The notes under the pieces were generated by a model, which ran no database searches, was not told the origin of the DNA, and saw only the letters and a list, made by a program, of their open reading frames with translations. A program made the position numbers and the translations under genes. This document shows positions 1 to 9,542 of a DNA stretch of 64,000 bases, one piece after another (the first letter of the stretch is position 1; each line of letters begins with the position of its first letter). The DNA is from Candidatus Babelota bacterium (GTDB lineage: Bacteria > Babelota > Babeliae > Babelales > Vermiphilaceae): NCBI GenBank assembly GCA_003963225.1, contig RXKB01000016.1, positions 99,291-163,290 of the forward strand, read 5' to 3'.

Positions 1-277
1 AGGTGGCGCCATTTGTCCATTAGAAGGCATTGGGCCTGATGAGTTGACTATTAATCAACTGATTGAGCGAGTAAATACTTATCCTATAAAAGAGCTTATT
101 TTAGCTACCAATCAAACACCTGAAGGTGAAGCAACAGCTGCGTATATTGCCCGTAAATTAGAAGCAAGCCAAGTGCAGCTTTCATGTTTGGCAAGAGGTT
201 TGCCTGTTGGATCTTCTATAGAATCTATGGACAGGCTTACTATTTTTAAAGCATTAAATGAACGTAGATTATTTTAA
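1..277 (+). CDS. recR: Recombination protein RecR, C-terminal part (cut by window start)
   Basis: The reading frame is open from base 2, before the first possible internal start at 44, so this is the 3' end of a longer gene. The visible protein begins GGAICPLEGIGPDEL, the conserved RecR segment inside the Toprim domain. It continues through ILATNQTPEGEATAAYIA and LARGLPVGSSIE, typical of the RecR C-terminus. RecR acts with RecO and RecF to load RecA at gapped DNA in recombinational repair. The zinc finger and helix-hairpin-helix lie outside the window. The next gene starts 13 bases downstream on the same strand, so the two may be co-transcribed. Confidence 0.9.
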   Translation, partial: GGAICPLEGIGPDELTINQLIERVNTYPIKELILATNQTPEGEATAAYIARKLEASQVQLSCLARGLPVGSSIESMDRLTIFKALNERRLF

Positions 278-290
278 TTAGTAAGGGGCA

Positions 291-1580
291 ATGGTGAGCG
301 TGCATCTATTTGTTGAAAGACGTAAAAAGCTCTGTGAACAAATAAAAAAACAGTACAAAAAGAAAAATGGTATTCTTTGTTTATTTGGTAATCTAGAGCC
401 TGAACGCGGCTTGTTTCGACAAGAAAGTTCTTTTTATTATTTGACTGGTATTACAGAGCCAGGCGTTATATTAACTGTTGATCTTGCATCAGATGAAACA
501 TATTTATTTGTACCGCAATATGCAATTAATAGATCTTTGTGGATGGATACAGCCACGTTTGATGTTTTATTTCAAGATCCGTTACAAAGGGGTATTAATA
601 TAATAAAGCCCTTAGGAGGACAGGTATCAGGGTATACCATGCATGCTTTTGGGCATATAAATCAATATGCAAATCTTATTGGCTATTTGCAGGAAGCAGT
701 TTCTGCGCAAAGAACAATTTTTTCTTTGTTTTCAGATGAATCTGATCTGTATACTAATCAAAAATTACTGTGGTTTAGGTTATATGATGTTATTACCAAC
801 GTAGAAAAATCGTTGATTGATATACATTCATTAGTGGCAGACATGCGCAGAAAAAAAGATCAACAGGAATTAGATGCAATTATAGAAGCTATTTCAATTA
901 CTGCCTTAGCGCAAGAAACAGCTGCTCATGTTATACATGACAATCTGTCTGAGGCTGAGGTACATGGTAATATTAAATATATTATGACAGCGTCTGGAGC
1001 TACAGAAGGCTTTGCAAGCATTGTTGGTAGCGGAAAAAATAGTACTGTTTTGCATTATCACAACAACAATCAAATTATGCAAAATGGGCAATTAGTCGTA
1101 GTTGACATTGGTGCAGAAAAAAATATGTACAGTGCAGATATTACAAGGACGTATCCTGTAGCAGGCACCTTTTCTGAGCGGCAAAAGCAAGTGTATACTG
1201 TTGTGTTAGAAACGCAAGAATATATTGCTTCAATCGCTCGTCCAGGAATTTGGTTGCGTAACAAAGATAATCCAGAGCAATCGCTACATCATTTGGCAAA
1301 AGCTTTTTTAGATAAAAAAGGATACGGGCAGTATTTTGTGCATGGTATTGGGCATTATTTGGGTCTTGATATTCATGATGTTGGTTCGTATGCAGAGCCT
1401 CTTAAAGAAGGTGATGTTTTTACCATTGAGCCTGGTGTATATATTACAAAAGAGCAGTTGGGTATACGCATTGAAGATAATTATTACATGACAGCAAAAG
1501 GTGCAGTGTGTTTGAGCGATGGTCTTGCAAAAACAGTTGAAGATGTTGAATTATTAATGGCTTCGGGCAAAAAAGCTTAA
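291..1580 (+). CDS. pepP: Xaa-Pro aminopeptidase (M24B, aminopeptidase P)
   Basis: The 429-residue protein fits cytosolic bacterial aminopeptidase P, which removes the N-terminal residue from peptides with proline at position 2. The N-terminal third matches the AMP_N domain (RQESSFYYLTGITEPG). The C-terminal half is the pita-bread catalytic fold. The metal ligands are visible in order: Asp in VVVDIGAEKN (about residue 271), Asp in SADITRTYP (about 283), His in HGIGHYLGLD (about 354), Glu in IEPGVY (about 380) and Glu in IEDNYY (about 395). The ATG start follows a GGGG-rich Shine-Dalgarno-like stretch. The family is certain; the PepP subfamily is likely from length and the N-terminal domain. 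Confidence 0.92.
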   Translation: MVSVHLFVERRKKLCEQIKKQYKKKNGILCLFGNLEPERGLFRQESSFYYLTGITEPGVILTVDLASDETYLFVPQYAINRSLWMDTATFDVLFQDPLQRGINIIKPLGGQVSGYTMHAFGHINQYANLIGYLQEAVSAQRTIFSLFSDESDLYTNQKLLWFRLYDVITNVEKSLIDIHSLVADMRRKKDQQELDAIIEAISITALAQETAAHVIHDNLSEAEVHGNIKYIMTASGATEGFASIVGSGKNSTVLHYHNNNQIMQNGQLVVVDIGAEKNMYSADITRTYPVAGTFSERQKQVYTVVLETQEYIASIARPGIWLRNKDNPEQSLHHLAKAFLDKKGYGQYFVHGIGHYLGLDIHDVGSYAEPLKEGDVFTIEPGVYITKEQLGIRIEDNYYMTAKGAVCLSDGLAKTVEDVELLMASGKKA

Positions 1581-1653
1581 CTATATATTTATATTTAAGA
1601 AAAGCATAGCATTTTAATTAGAGTTTTTGCATTTTTTTAAGAAAAAGTACGCA

Positions 1654-3418
1654 TTATACTTTGTTATATTTTGGAAAATACCAATATTTAATGTATACCA
1701 AGCTACTTATAAAAACAAGTAATGATGTGCCAGCAACAAAAGTATATTTTTTATAGCTTGTACTTTTTGGTAGATTTGTTTTGGGTATATGTGTTGTACT
1801 GGTTAAATTGTTTCCTATTTCAGAGTGTTGGTTTTCTGAATTTTTATTTTTAATGAGAGTCGAAATAATAGTTTGTTAAGAATCTTTAGGATGTTTGTCA
1901 GCTATGTTCTTTGCTATTTTGGTGTAATATTCAATTTGTTCTATTACGCAGTCTATCGGAATCATAGGTAGTTTTACATGAAATTACAAATGATAAGGAA
2001 TTTAATTCTGCTTTTTGATATATTTTAAAGATCCTGTTTAGTGGTTCTGTGTAATTTTCTGATGGTAAATTTTCTTGTGTGTATTTTAGCACTTCTCGAA
2101 TAAATACGTACGATTTGAAATCATCGATTTGATCTGTTAAAAAAGCTATTAAAACTGCTTTTAATAAAATATCTTTGTACTTGTTAATTATCAGGTTAAG
2201 GTAGGTGTTTACTGAGTTATAATCAATAATACCATCTTGCATATCATGTTTTAATACTTTTAATAAGGCTATACATACTGATGGTTGATGATAAAACACA
2301 TAAGTTTTATTTTGTACATGCACTCCTCTTAAAAGTGTACTGGATGGTTGATTTACATGATCCCATAAATGTTTGCAACAGCAGTCATATAATAAAATTC
2401 CGTTAGCTGTGTGCTTAGAATTATTGATAGTAACCATAAAGTCTTTTCCATCAAACCATTTTTGTTGTTCAGGAGAGTTATCTTGTTCATTTGTTATGTG
2501 CCAATTAAGAACATTTGCTCTATAGTGACTCATAAAATATTTGAATGCACTGACAGCTATAGATTTTGGAAAGCAAGCGTATATTAATTTTTTATATTTG
2601 TCTTGATTGCATGAATAATTTTTCTCATGTACATATTTAATGTATCCATTTTCCAGTATAAATGGACACTTGTTATCACGTATAAACAAGGTAATCGCCC
2701 AAGAACTATCTACAATATTAAAAGGTAATTTAAATATTTTAGTTGGTAAAATATAGCAGGATTCAGAAAATTGATTATATTCATTTGAAAATATTTGTTG
2801 TAAAATAGGCTTGATAAATGGTAAAATTAATTATTTTTGAAATTTTATAATTCTTGGTTTGGTAAAAGTGTAAAGTTTTTTTGTAGTTGCACTCATATTC
2901 ATTAAATCAGTTAAAGATAAATATGCCAACATGTGTAATGTAACATCATTTGGAAGATGCAAAAATGGTATATCATTAACGTTATTGGTCGGTATTAATG
3001 CATAATCCAGATGATTAAAATGTATATAATTTATTAAAAAATTAATACCACGTAACACAGGCCATCTGTAATCAGATGTATCCAGTGTCTTTGTTGTAAA
3101 ACAATCGTTTTCATAAACAGTTAGTTCAATAATATTTTCGTATTCTTTTTTAAAATATAGCGTAGACGAACTTCCTGTGCTTTGTGATGCAAATGATCCA
3201 TGGTCGACATCTTTTATAGGCATATTTAATGAGAACCCAATAAAATTTCCTGGATTGTTATGTACATATACCCTTTCTTCGGCAGAAGAATATGTCTTGT
3301 CTGCTATAAATGAGTAAGTAAGATTGGTACAATGGTTGGTTGTTTCGGTGCCTGCAATAAAAAAGTAATATGTTACTGCAAATATTTGTATAGAAAAAAG
3401 TATAATTTTTGAACTCAT
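1654..3418 (-). pseudogene. Decayed exported F-box protein gene (one stop, one frameshift, second stop)
   Basis: Starting at 3418 the minus strand encodes a signal peptide (MSSKIILFSIQIFAVTYYFF) and then an F-box-like helix set near residue 165 (LPNDVTLHMLAYLSLTDLM). A TAA at 2833-2831 interrupts the frame. The same frame is then open through 2830-2690 and on to 1931 with protein-like sequence. Near 1965 coding sense moves to another frame (starting MIPIDCVIEQIEYYTK), hits TAA at 1878-1876, then continues open to 1654. That tail has a hydrophobic, membrane-anchor-like segment (FVAGTSLLVFISSLVYIKYW). The simplest reading is one ancestral gene of about 585 codons with three lesions. The two larger pieces could still be expressed separately. 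Sequencing error is an alternative, but three lesions in one gene make it less likely. Confidence 0.7.
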
Positions 3419-3644
3419 AAATTTTTTGTGTTTTTTGGAGTGTATATCTTACAATAAATATGATTTTTGCTTTTGTATATATAAAAATATTATTTGAATA
3501 AGTTATTTTATACTTATAAAAAACTAACACTTTAAGTTTAACTGAAAAAGTATTTTGTATAGTTTCATATTTTTATTATACTATTTCAAATATTATAGAT
3601 ACTGTTTGTTAAAAAATCCATTAAATAGCATAAAGGTTAAGGAA

Positions 3645-4754
3645 ATGAAGAGTAGTAAAAAAAATATATTCTCTTACCTAGTTTTTTTGAGTGTTCTAAG
3701 TAATACTATGTTTGGTTGCCTATATGACACAATGTCGCAAGAACAAAGTGTATGTGAAGTAAAACCTGCAACTGTTTTGGTAGATGGAAATGAGTATTTT
3801 TTGCTTGCCAAAGATCCAAATAATTATCATGGGTTGCTTTTGCACGATCCATCAAATCCTTTTTTGATAGCAAGAGATACTGAGTATACAGGTAAAATAA
3901 TTTGGCAGTTGTTAGGGCAATGGTCAGGCGATCAGGCGCCAACTGATTCAAAGCAATTAGTTAAATGGGGCCTTCTTGCGTACAAATTTGTTGAAAGGTA
4001 TGCTTTAAAAATGAATGCTCTAAATCAGTATTTCCCATTGTCTGAATGTATAGATCCTAGCTGTTTATTAACAAGAAAGCATCCAAACAAAAGTATAAGG
4101 CATGATTTTTCTAGATTGATTGCAAATAATTTGAAAAATATTCCATCAAGCGATGGTGTTTTGCGTCTTATTAGCAATGCAACAGGGTTTTTGTTAATGG
4201 AAATGGAAATTATAAACATGATCCACAAGGAACTATCTAGATCTAATGGTCAATGGTTTAAAAAAATTGAATTTCATTGCATTGATCCATTTTTTAATTT
4301 TATAGGGACAGGCCGTTATGAACCTTTTGATCAAGCGCATAAGGCTTGTACTTTAGAAAATAGAAATTTTGTTATATCTTGTATAAATATGCTTTTTTCT
4401 GAGCAAGATTACAGAAAACTTATTTTAAATAAGTTTTTTTCTATGCATGCCATAGATCAATTGATTAGATCATCCAAAGAAAACTGTGGCATTGAAGTAT
4501 CCGTTCACACGTATGTATCGATAGGTGATTTTGTAAGATGCAATAATAGCAATAACTATCCATTTCCACTGTGTTACACGGTTGATTTATTGAATGTGTT
4601 AGACGATTTTGATAGATACAACAACCAGGAATATGAAACATTATATGCATTTCTAGTGCACCGTCGTAAGACGACAAACATTCCTTCTTGCACCTTCTAC
4701 TGGGCAGATCATTTTGAAAAATTTGTGCCAGAAATTTTTTGCCAAGCAGTTTAA
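3645..4754 (+). CDS. Predicted lipoprotein or secreted protein of unknown function
   Basis: This encodes 369 residues from the ATG at 3645, which follows an AAGG-type ribosome-binding sequence. A frame extension to 3555 exists but would bury the signal peptide. The N-terminus is MKSSKKN followed by a hydrophobic stretch and SNTMFGC, which resembles a lipobox with Cys near residue 24. The mature part is mixed alpha/beta with scattered cysteines and no motif I recognise. It is divergent from the decayed F-box gene at 1654-3418 and ends two bases before the antiporter gene on the opposite strand. Exported localisation is fairly secure; function is unknown. Confidence 0.7.
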   Translation: MKSSKKNIFSYLVFLSVLSNTMFGCLYDTMSQEQSVCEVKPATVLVDGNEYFLLAKDPNNYHGLLLHDPSNPFLIARDTEYTGKIIWQLLGQWSGDQAPTDSKQLVKWGLLAYKFVERYALKMNALNQYFPLSECIDPSCLLTRKHPNKSIRHDFSRLIANNLKNIPSSDGVLRLISNATGFLLMEMEIINMIHKELSRSNGQWFKKIEFHCIDPFFNFIGTGRYEPFDQAHKACTLENRNFVISCINMLFSEQDYRKLILNKFFSMHAIDQLIRSSKENCGIEVSVHTYVSIGDFVRCNNSNNYPFPLCYTVDLLNVLDDFDRYNNQEYETLYAFLVHRRKTTNIPSCTFYWADHFEKFVPEIFCQAV

Positions 4755-4756
4755 AT

Positions 4757-6307
4757 TTACTGTATTTTGTAGTTGTGCAAACCATGTAGTAATAATATAA
4801 CTATTGTTATAGCTATGGTTTGGTTTATAATAAAGCTTTTCCATAAAGATATGTCATAAAAAACACCAGACAGGATAAAAAATAGTAGTGAGCCAATAAT
4901 AACAGGAATGCCGTATGGTAGTTGAGTCCAAAAATGGTCAATTGGTTTTACCTGAACAGCGGCTGCAGACATCGCAGTGGTTTCAGAAAAAAGAGAAAGG
5001 TGATCGCCACACAAAGCGCCAGAAAAAATAGCACCAATGGTGGGGCATAATAATGGAATTGCAAGAGCTTCTGTGCCTGTTGTTAGGTTGTTCATTTGCA
5101 CAATCATGGGAATGCCTATGGGTAATAATAAGCCAAATGTCCCCCATGAAGTGCCCGTGCTAAATGCTATAACAGTGGCAAGAATAAAAAAAATTGCTGG
5201 CATCCACGGTAACGTAATATGATTAACGGCAATATTGGCAAAATATATACCAGTACCAAGTTCGCTACGTAATAAAGAACTAAAAACGGCAACTAAAAAA
5301 ATCATTAATAATACTGATTTCATAAGCTGAAAGCTATGGGTAATTGCTTTAATTATGCTTTTACAAGAGCTTATTTTTGCATGCAAATAATAACTTATAG
5401 TTAGTAAAAAAGTTATTTTACTTGCAAAAAATAGTATAAAAAAAATATTTGTGTTTGAAGTAAATGCCTCAAAAATACTTTTTTCCCCACCAAAAATAAA
5501 GCAATCACCATAATATAAAATAGAGCCAACAATTAGACTCAAAAGCAAAAGCAATGGGGCAAAAAGATAGCGTGCTTTTCCTTGTGATTCTGTTGGTTCA
5601 TTTGTAAAAGCGGTAAATTGTATATTTTTATCTTCTTCTTTTTTCATCGTGCCAAAGCTTATTTTATAATAAACAATAGTAAAAACAGCAATAATAGTCA
5701 GGATGGGGTAAGCCATAAATGGTATTGATTGTATGTATAATGCAAATGGTTCTGTGGTTACTAAATGATTTTTGCCAACACCAGCAAGTTTCAAATAATT
5801 AGTTAATGTGGCCACCCAACTAGAAAAACATACCAAAATAACCACGTTGCCGGATAATGCATGTATAAGATAAGCAAGTTTGACACGTGGTATGCCAACT
5901 TGATCAGTTAACGAACGAATAACGTGCCCTGTTGTAATAATACTAAGGTAATCATCTATTGCTAGGGCGCATGAGGTGATGATAGAAGCAAATTGAATGC
6001 CGCGCTTGCTTTTTATTTTCTTAGTAATCATTAAAGCAAAAGCTGTAGCGCTTCCTGTTTGTATGAAAAGATCTATTAACGAGGGTAAAATAATTAAAAA
6101 ACCATATAGGTACCAGGAGTCTAGTGAGCTTAATTGATTGATTATGTAGGTTTTTAATATATTTAGTGCTAGTAAAAATTGCCAATTTGCAGTAATCAAT
6201 GCAGCTAAAGCTATACCAATTATTAGAGCCATATTTAGCTGTTGCGTTGCAAATGTAATGCTTATAACAATAAAAACAGGTATAGCTGAAAGCCAGCTTG
6301 GCGTCAT
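4757..6307 (-). CDS. NhaC-family Na+/H+ antiporter-like membrane protein
   Basis: This is a 516-residue protein with about a dozen hydrophobic segments. Family signatures are visible: GTSWGTFGLLLPIGIPM in the middle of the C-terminal half, and CGDHLSLFSETTAMSAAA followed by DHFWTQLPYGIPV near the end. These match NhaC-type antiporters and related carriers (COG1757), which exchange Na+ or small solutes against protons at the inner membrane. Substrate cannot be read from sequence; some relatives carry amino acids or dicarboxylates. It converges with the gene at 3645-4754 with two bases between stop codons. Confidence 0.82.
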   Translation of the reverse strand: MTPSWLSAIPVFIVISITFATQQLNMALIIGIALAALITANWQFLLALNILKTYIINQLSSLDSWYLYGFLIILPSLIDLFIQTGSATAFALMITKKIKSKRGIQFASIITSCALAIDDYLSIITTGHVIRSLTDQVGIPRVKLAYLIHALSGNVVILVCFSSWVATLTNYLKLAGVGKNHLVTTEPFALYIQSIPFMAYPILTIIAVFTIVYYKISFGTMKKEEDKNIQFTAFTNEPTESQGKARYLFAPLLLLLSLIVGSILYYGDCFIFGGEKSIFEAFTSNTNIFFILFFASKITFLLTISYYLHAKISSCKSIIKAITHSFQLMKSVLLMIFLVAVFSSLLRSELGTGIYFANIAVNHITLPWMPAIFFILATVIAFSTGTSWGTFGLLLPIGIPMIVQMNNLTTGTEALAIPLLCPTIGAIFSGALCGDHLSLFSETTAMSAAAVQVKPIDHFWTQLPYGIPVIIGSLLFFILSGVFYDISLWKSFIINQTIAITIVILLLHGLHNYKIQ

Positions 6308-6565
6308 GTATGTCCTTGATAAGTCATGATTAGATTATTAGTATTAGCAAACAGTAATTATTTGATAATAGTCAATAGTTTTGCATTATTCTCGCAGATC
6401 GCTTTTTTTTGTCAATCAAAATACTATAACTTAGTTAGAATTGTTTTAACTATATTTTGTTTGTGGATACTAAAATAATTAAATAGTTGACCAAAAATCA
6501 TTTTTTATTTAGTTTAAAAGAGTATTAAATGACAACAGTTCTTTCTCGACAAAGGTTTTATAATT

Positions 6566-6991
6566 ATGGTCATGAATAAAGCATTTTATTTAAAAAAAGA
6601 AGATAGGCAGCCAAAGTGGCATGTAATTGATGCTCAAGGCAAAGTGTTAGGTCGAATGGCTACGCAAATTGCTGATATATTGCGAGGAAAAAATAAACCT
6701 TATTATACGCCACATACAGATTGTGGTGATTATGTTGTTGTAATCAATGCCGATAAAGTGCACATGACCGGTAATAAATGGAAAGACAAAGAATACGTAA
6801 GTTACAGTGGCTGGATGTCAGGTAAAAAAGTGTGCCATGCCCAAGATATGCTAAAAAAGCATCCAACAAAAATTGTTGAGCTTGCAGTGCGCCGCATGCT
6901 GCCTAAAAATACATTGAATGCAGATATCTATCGTAAATTAAAAGTGTATGTAGGCGCTGAGCATCCTCATAAGGCTCAAGTAGCTGTTTAA
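6566..6991 (+). CDS. rplM: 50S ribosomal protein uL13
   Basis: The 141 residues match uL13 over the whole length (WHVIDAQGKVLGRMATQIA, HTDCGDYVVVINADK, AVRRMLPKNTL, YVGAEHPHKAQ). L13 is an early-assembling 23S rRNA binder. An AAAGG motif sits upstream. ATG at 6572, two codons in, is an equally plausible start. The usual partner rpsI does not follow; a strong terminator does, so rplM stands alone here. Confidence 0.97.
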   Translation: MVMNKAFYLKKEDRQPKWHVIDAQGKVLGRMATQIADILRGKNKPYYTPHTDCGDYVVVINADKVHMTGNKWKDKEYVSYSGWMSGKKVCHAQDMLKKHPTKIVELAVRRMLPKNTLNADIYRKLKVYVGAEHPHKAQVAV

Positions 6992-7007
6992 TTACTGCAA
7001 CTGAAAC

Positions 7008-7058
7008 ATTGCAAAAAAAAAGCATAGAAAATTTTTTTCTATGCTTTTTTTTTGCAAT
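7008..7058. terminator. Bidirectional intrinsic terminator between rplM and the site-2 protease gene
   Basis: This is a near-perfect palindrome with core AGCATAGAAAA pairing with TTTTCTATGCT. It is flanked by an A-run on the left and a T-run on the right, so either strand gives a hairpin followed by U residues. It lies between convergent genes and can serve both. Confidence 0.88.
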
Positions 7059-7184
7059 GGCCTAAAATAAAGCAGACTCTAATTTATGTTTTGCCCAAAG
7101 AAATATTTAGATTTACAAAAAGATATTCTGGAGGGATCTCTGCAGCATGATTATGCAAAAAAGTCATACTCATGCATACTAATG

Positions 7185-8324
7185 CTATCCGTTTAATAAG
7201 CCAATTTGTGTTAAAAATGGTGCTAAAATGCGCATAATATCTTGCCAACTTAAAAAGACGAACAAACATAAAAAAAGTATCCAGCATAAAAGGTGTATAA
7301 CGTATTGAGTCTTTTCGTGAAGAGGTCTGCCAAAAAGAGCTTCTATTGCATGAAAAACTATTTGACCACCATCAAGTATGGGAATGGGAATTAGGTTTAA
7401 TATGGCCAAATTAATGCTTATAATTGCAAGAAAAAGTAAAAATATTAAAAAGCCTTTACCTGCAAGCTGGGCGCTTGTGTAAACTATCATCAGAGGGCCT
7501 GCCATTTTGCCAAACTTTTTTTCAGATAATAGGTAGCGAAAATCTTGCAAAATATTGGCTATCCATCTGTGTGTTTCTGCTATACCTGCAAAAATTGCGT
7601 TTTTTAATGGCATTGCCGTGGGTTCTTTCATTTCAAAAATAATGCCTAAAGAGGCAGTTTCTACGCCGCGTATTTTTTGAATTGTCGGAGTTAGAGGTAT
7701 GGTAAGAATTTCATTTTTGCGTTTGACAGTTACAGTAACAGGCTCTTTTGTGGGTGTACTAATGCGTTTGATATATGACTCTATAGAGCCCTCAAGTTTT
7801 TCTCCATTGATGCTTAAAACAATGTCGCCAGTTTTTATAATGTTAAATGCAGTGCTTTGCTCCATAACTTGAGCTACTGTTGGTATGGCGATTGTAGGAT
7901 ACAAAAGTTGTGTCTTTGGTGCTCCAATCCAAAAAGTGGCAATAAAAGCGATATACGCAAAAATAAGATTAAATAAAATACCACCAATCATGACTAAAAA
8001 TTTTTGCCAAAAAGGTTTTTTTGCAAAAGAGGTTTCGTCTTGAGCTTGGCTATGAAGTTGTTCGCCTTGCCCTAGCTCTTGTGACCCTGCTATTTCAACA
8101 TATCCGCCTAAAGGGATTATGGATAATTTGAATAAAGTAGTACCTATTTTTTTGGCCAATAGTACGGGGCCAAAACCTATTGAAAATGATGGGGTATAAA
8201 TATTAAAGAGTTTGCAAAAAATAAAGTGCCCTAGTTCGTGAAAGGCTATTAAAAAAGCTAATCCTCCAAGGCCAACTAATATAAATGGAGCTTGGTTTAT
8301 TAAGGGTGATAGAAAATAAGGCAT
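7185..8324 (-). CDS. rseP: Site-2 intramembrane zinc metalloprotease (RseP/RasP-like, M50)
   Basis: The protein has 379 residues. The N-terminal membrane segment carries the HExxH motif in AFHELGHFIFCKLF (near residue 30). A PDZ-like region spans roughly residues 140-230 (KTGDIVLSINGEKLEGS). The third conserved motif, NLIPIPILDGGQ, supplies the Asp metal ligand near residue 315. Such proteases cleave membrane-anchored anti-sigma factors and remnant signal peptides. No sigma or anti-sigma gene lies nearby, so the substrate is open. The gene name follows the family, not a demonstrated role. Confidence 0.93.
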   Translation of the reverse strand: MPYFLSPLINQAPFILVGLGGLAFLIAFHELGHFIFCKLFNIYTPSFSIGFGPVLLAKKIGTTLFKLSIIPLGGYVEIAGSQELGQGEQLHSQAQDETSFAKKPFWQKFLVMIGGILFNLIFAYIAFIATFWIGAPKTQLLYPTIAIPTVAQVMEQSTAFNIIKTGDIVLSINGEKLEGSIESYIKRISTPTKEPVTVTVKRKNEILTIPLTPTIQKIRGVETASLGIIFEMKEPTAMPLKNAIFAGIAETHRWIANILQDFRYLLSEKKFGKMAGPLMIVYTSAQLAGKGFLIFLLFLAIISINLAILNLIPIPILDGGQIVFHAIEALFGRPLHEKTQYVIHLLCWILFLCLFVFLSWQDIMRILAPFLTQIGLLNG

Positions 8325-8637
8325 ACTTTTCCTCGCAGTGTTTTGAAAATGACATAGTATTATTAAGTTGATAGTATCATAATAAAAATTTTTTTTTCAA
8401 ATGGCAAAGTTGATTTTAATTTAGCTGCTGAAGTCATCTTATTGGTAGGAAAACAAAAGCTTGCTTTTTTATATAGAAAAAGGTAAATATATAATTTTCT
8501 TGAAAAAAATCATAAAAAGGTTAGAATAGCTTCAAATGTCTTCCTTAAATATGCTTAAATGTAAAAATTTTTGCGCCGTTTAATGGTAGCAAATTCAGTA
8601 AAAAAAGCTTTCTTACAAGTAGCAAGGAATATTACAT
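8325..8637. other. Intergenic region upstream of the ribosomal super-operon
   Basis: This 313-base gene-free AT-rich stretch separates the divergent site-2 protease gene and rpsL. It holds the promoter candidate listed separately and a leader of about 100 bases before rpsL. I saw no tRNA, repeat or convincing protein-binding leader structure. Confidence 0.6.
8500..8527 (+). promoter_or_regulatory. Candidate sigma-70-type promoter for the rpsL operon
   Basis: TTGAAA at 8500-8505 and TAGAAT at 8522-8527 are separated by 16 bases, close to the sigma-70 consensus. Transcription would begin near 8534, about 100 bases before the rpsL start. In such AT-rich DNA chance matches are common, but position and quality support it. 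Confidence 0.5.
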
Positions 8638-9027
8638 ATGCCTACAATAAACCAGTTGTGTCGTTTTGGAAGAAAACGACTAAAAGTAAAATCAAAAAGT
8701 CCTGCTTTAACTCATAAAAGTGGACAAAAATGTCCTTTTGCTCGTGGTAGATGTGTTAAAGTATTTACCTCTACCCCTAAAAAACCAAACTCAGCTTTAC
8801 GTAAAGTTGCTCGTGTAAAGTTATTTAATGGGCATGAAGTAACTGCTTATATTCCAGGTGAAGGACATAATTTGCAAGAACACTCAGTGGTTTTAATTCG
8901 CGGGGGTCGCGTAAAAGATTTGCCCGGCGTTAAATATCATATTGTACGTGGAGCTCTTGATACAGCTGGTGTTGAGGGTAGAAAGCAAGCTCGTTCATTG
9001 TATGGTGCTAAGCGTCCAAAAAGTTGA
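8638..9027 (+). CDS. rpsL: 30S ribosomal protein uS12
   Basis: 129 residues match uS12 at the decoding centre throughout: [17 protein letters not shown], the [13 protein letters not shown] loop and [14 protein letters not shown]. The lysines where streptomycin-resistance mutations occur appear as the sensitive-type residues in KKPNSA and DLPG contexts. AAGGA lies upstream of the ATG. It is the first gene of the merged str-S10-spc-alpha block, followed 20 bases later by rpsG. Confidence 0.98.
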   Translation: MPTINQLCRFGRKRLKVKSKSPALTHKSGQKCPFARGRCVKVFTSTPKKPNSALRKVARVKLFNGHEVTAYIPGEGHNLQEHSVVLIRGGRVKDLPGVKYHIVRGALDTAGVEGRKQARSLYGAKRPKS

Positions 9028-9047
9028 TTTAACTAAAAGGGTTTTAA

Positions 9048-9530
9048 ATGCCAAGGCGTAAAAATAAAGAATTTATTCGTGATATTGGAGTTGATGAAAG
9101 ATTTGGCTCATCATTGATACAGAAATTAATTAATGTAGTGATGAAACAAGGCAAAAAAAGTATTGCAAGGCGCATTGTTTATGAAGCTATGGATATTGTA
9201 GGTAAAAAAATCAACGGCGATGACGGTAAGATCCTTGAAGCTTTTGAAAAAGCTTTTGAACAGATTGTTCCTCATGTGGAAGTTCGCTCACGCAGAGTTG
9301 GCGGAGGTGTGTATCAAGTGCCAGTGGAAGTTAATCCAAAGCGTAAACAGGCTTTAGCGTTGCGATGGATGGTGCAAGCAGCTAAAGAACGTTCAGACAA
9401 AGTGATGGGTACGCGTTTGGGCCATGAGCTTTGTGATGCGCTTGAAGGTCGTGGTGGGGCTTTAAAAAAACGAATGGAAGTTCAACGTATGGCTGAGGCA
9501 AATAGGGCTTTTTCTCATTATGCATGGTAG
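9048..9530 (+). CDS. rpsG: 30S ribosomal protein uS7
   Basis: 160 residues; recognisable uS7 with VEVRSRRVGGGVYQVPVEV and the C-terminal helix region AFSHYAW. uS7 nucleates assembly of the 30S head. It lies 20 bases after rpsL and 12 bases before fusA, so translation is probably coupled within the str segment. Confidence 0.98.
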   Translation: MPRRKNKEFIRDIGVDERFGSSLIQKLINVVMKQGKKSIARRIVYEAMDIVGKKINGDDGKILEAFEKAFEQIVPHVEVRSRRVGGGVYQVPVEVNPKRKQALALRWMVQAAKERSDKVMGTRLGHELCDALEGRGGALKKRMEVQRMAEANRAFSHYAW

Positions 9531-9542
9531 CAAAGGATTATT

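Noticed and set aside
6992..7184. rpsI expected after rplM
   Set aside because: Only a terminator and non-coding sequence are present before the convergent protease gene.
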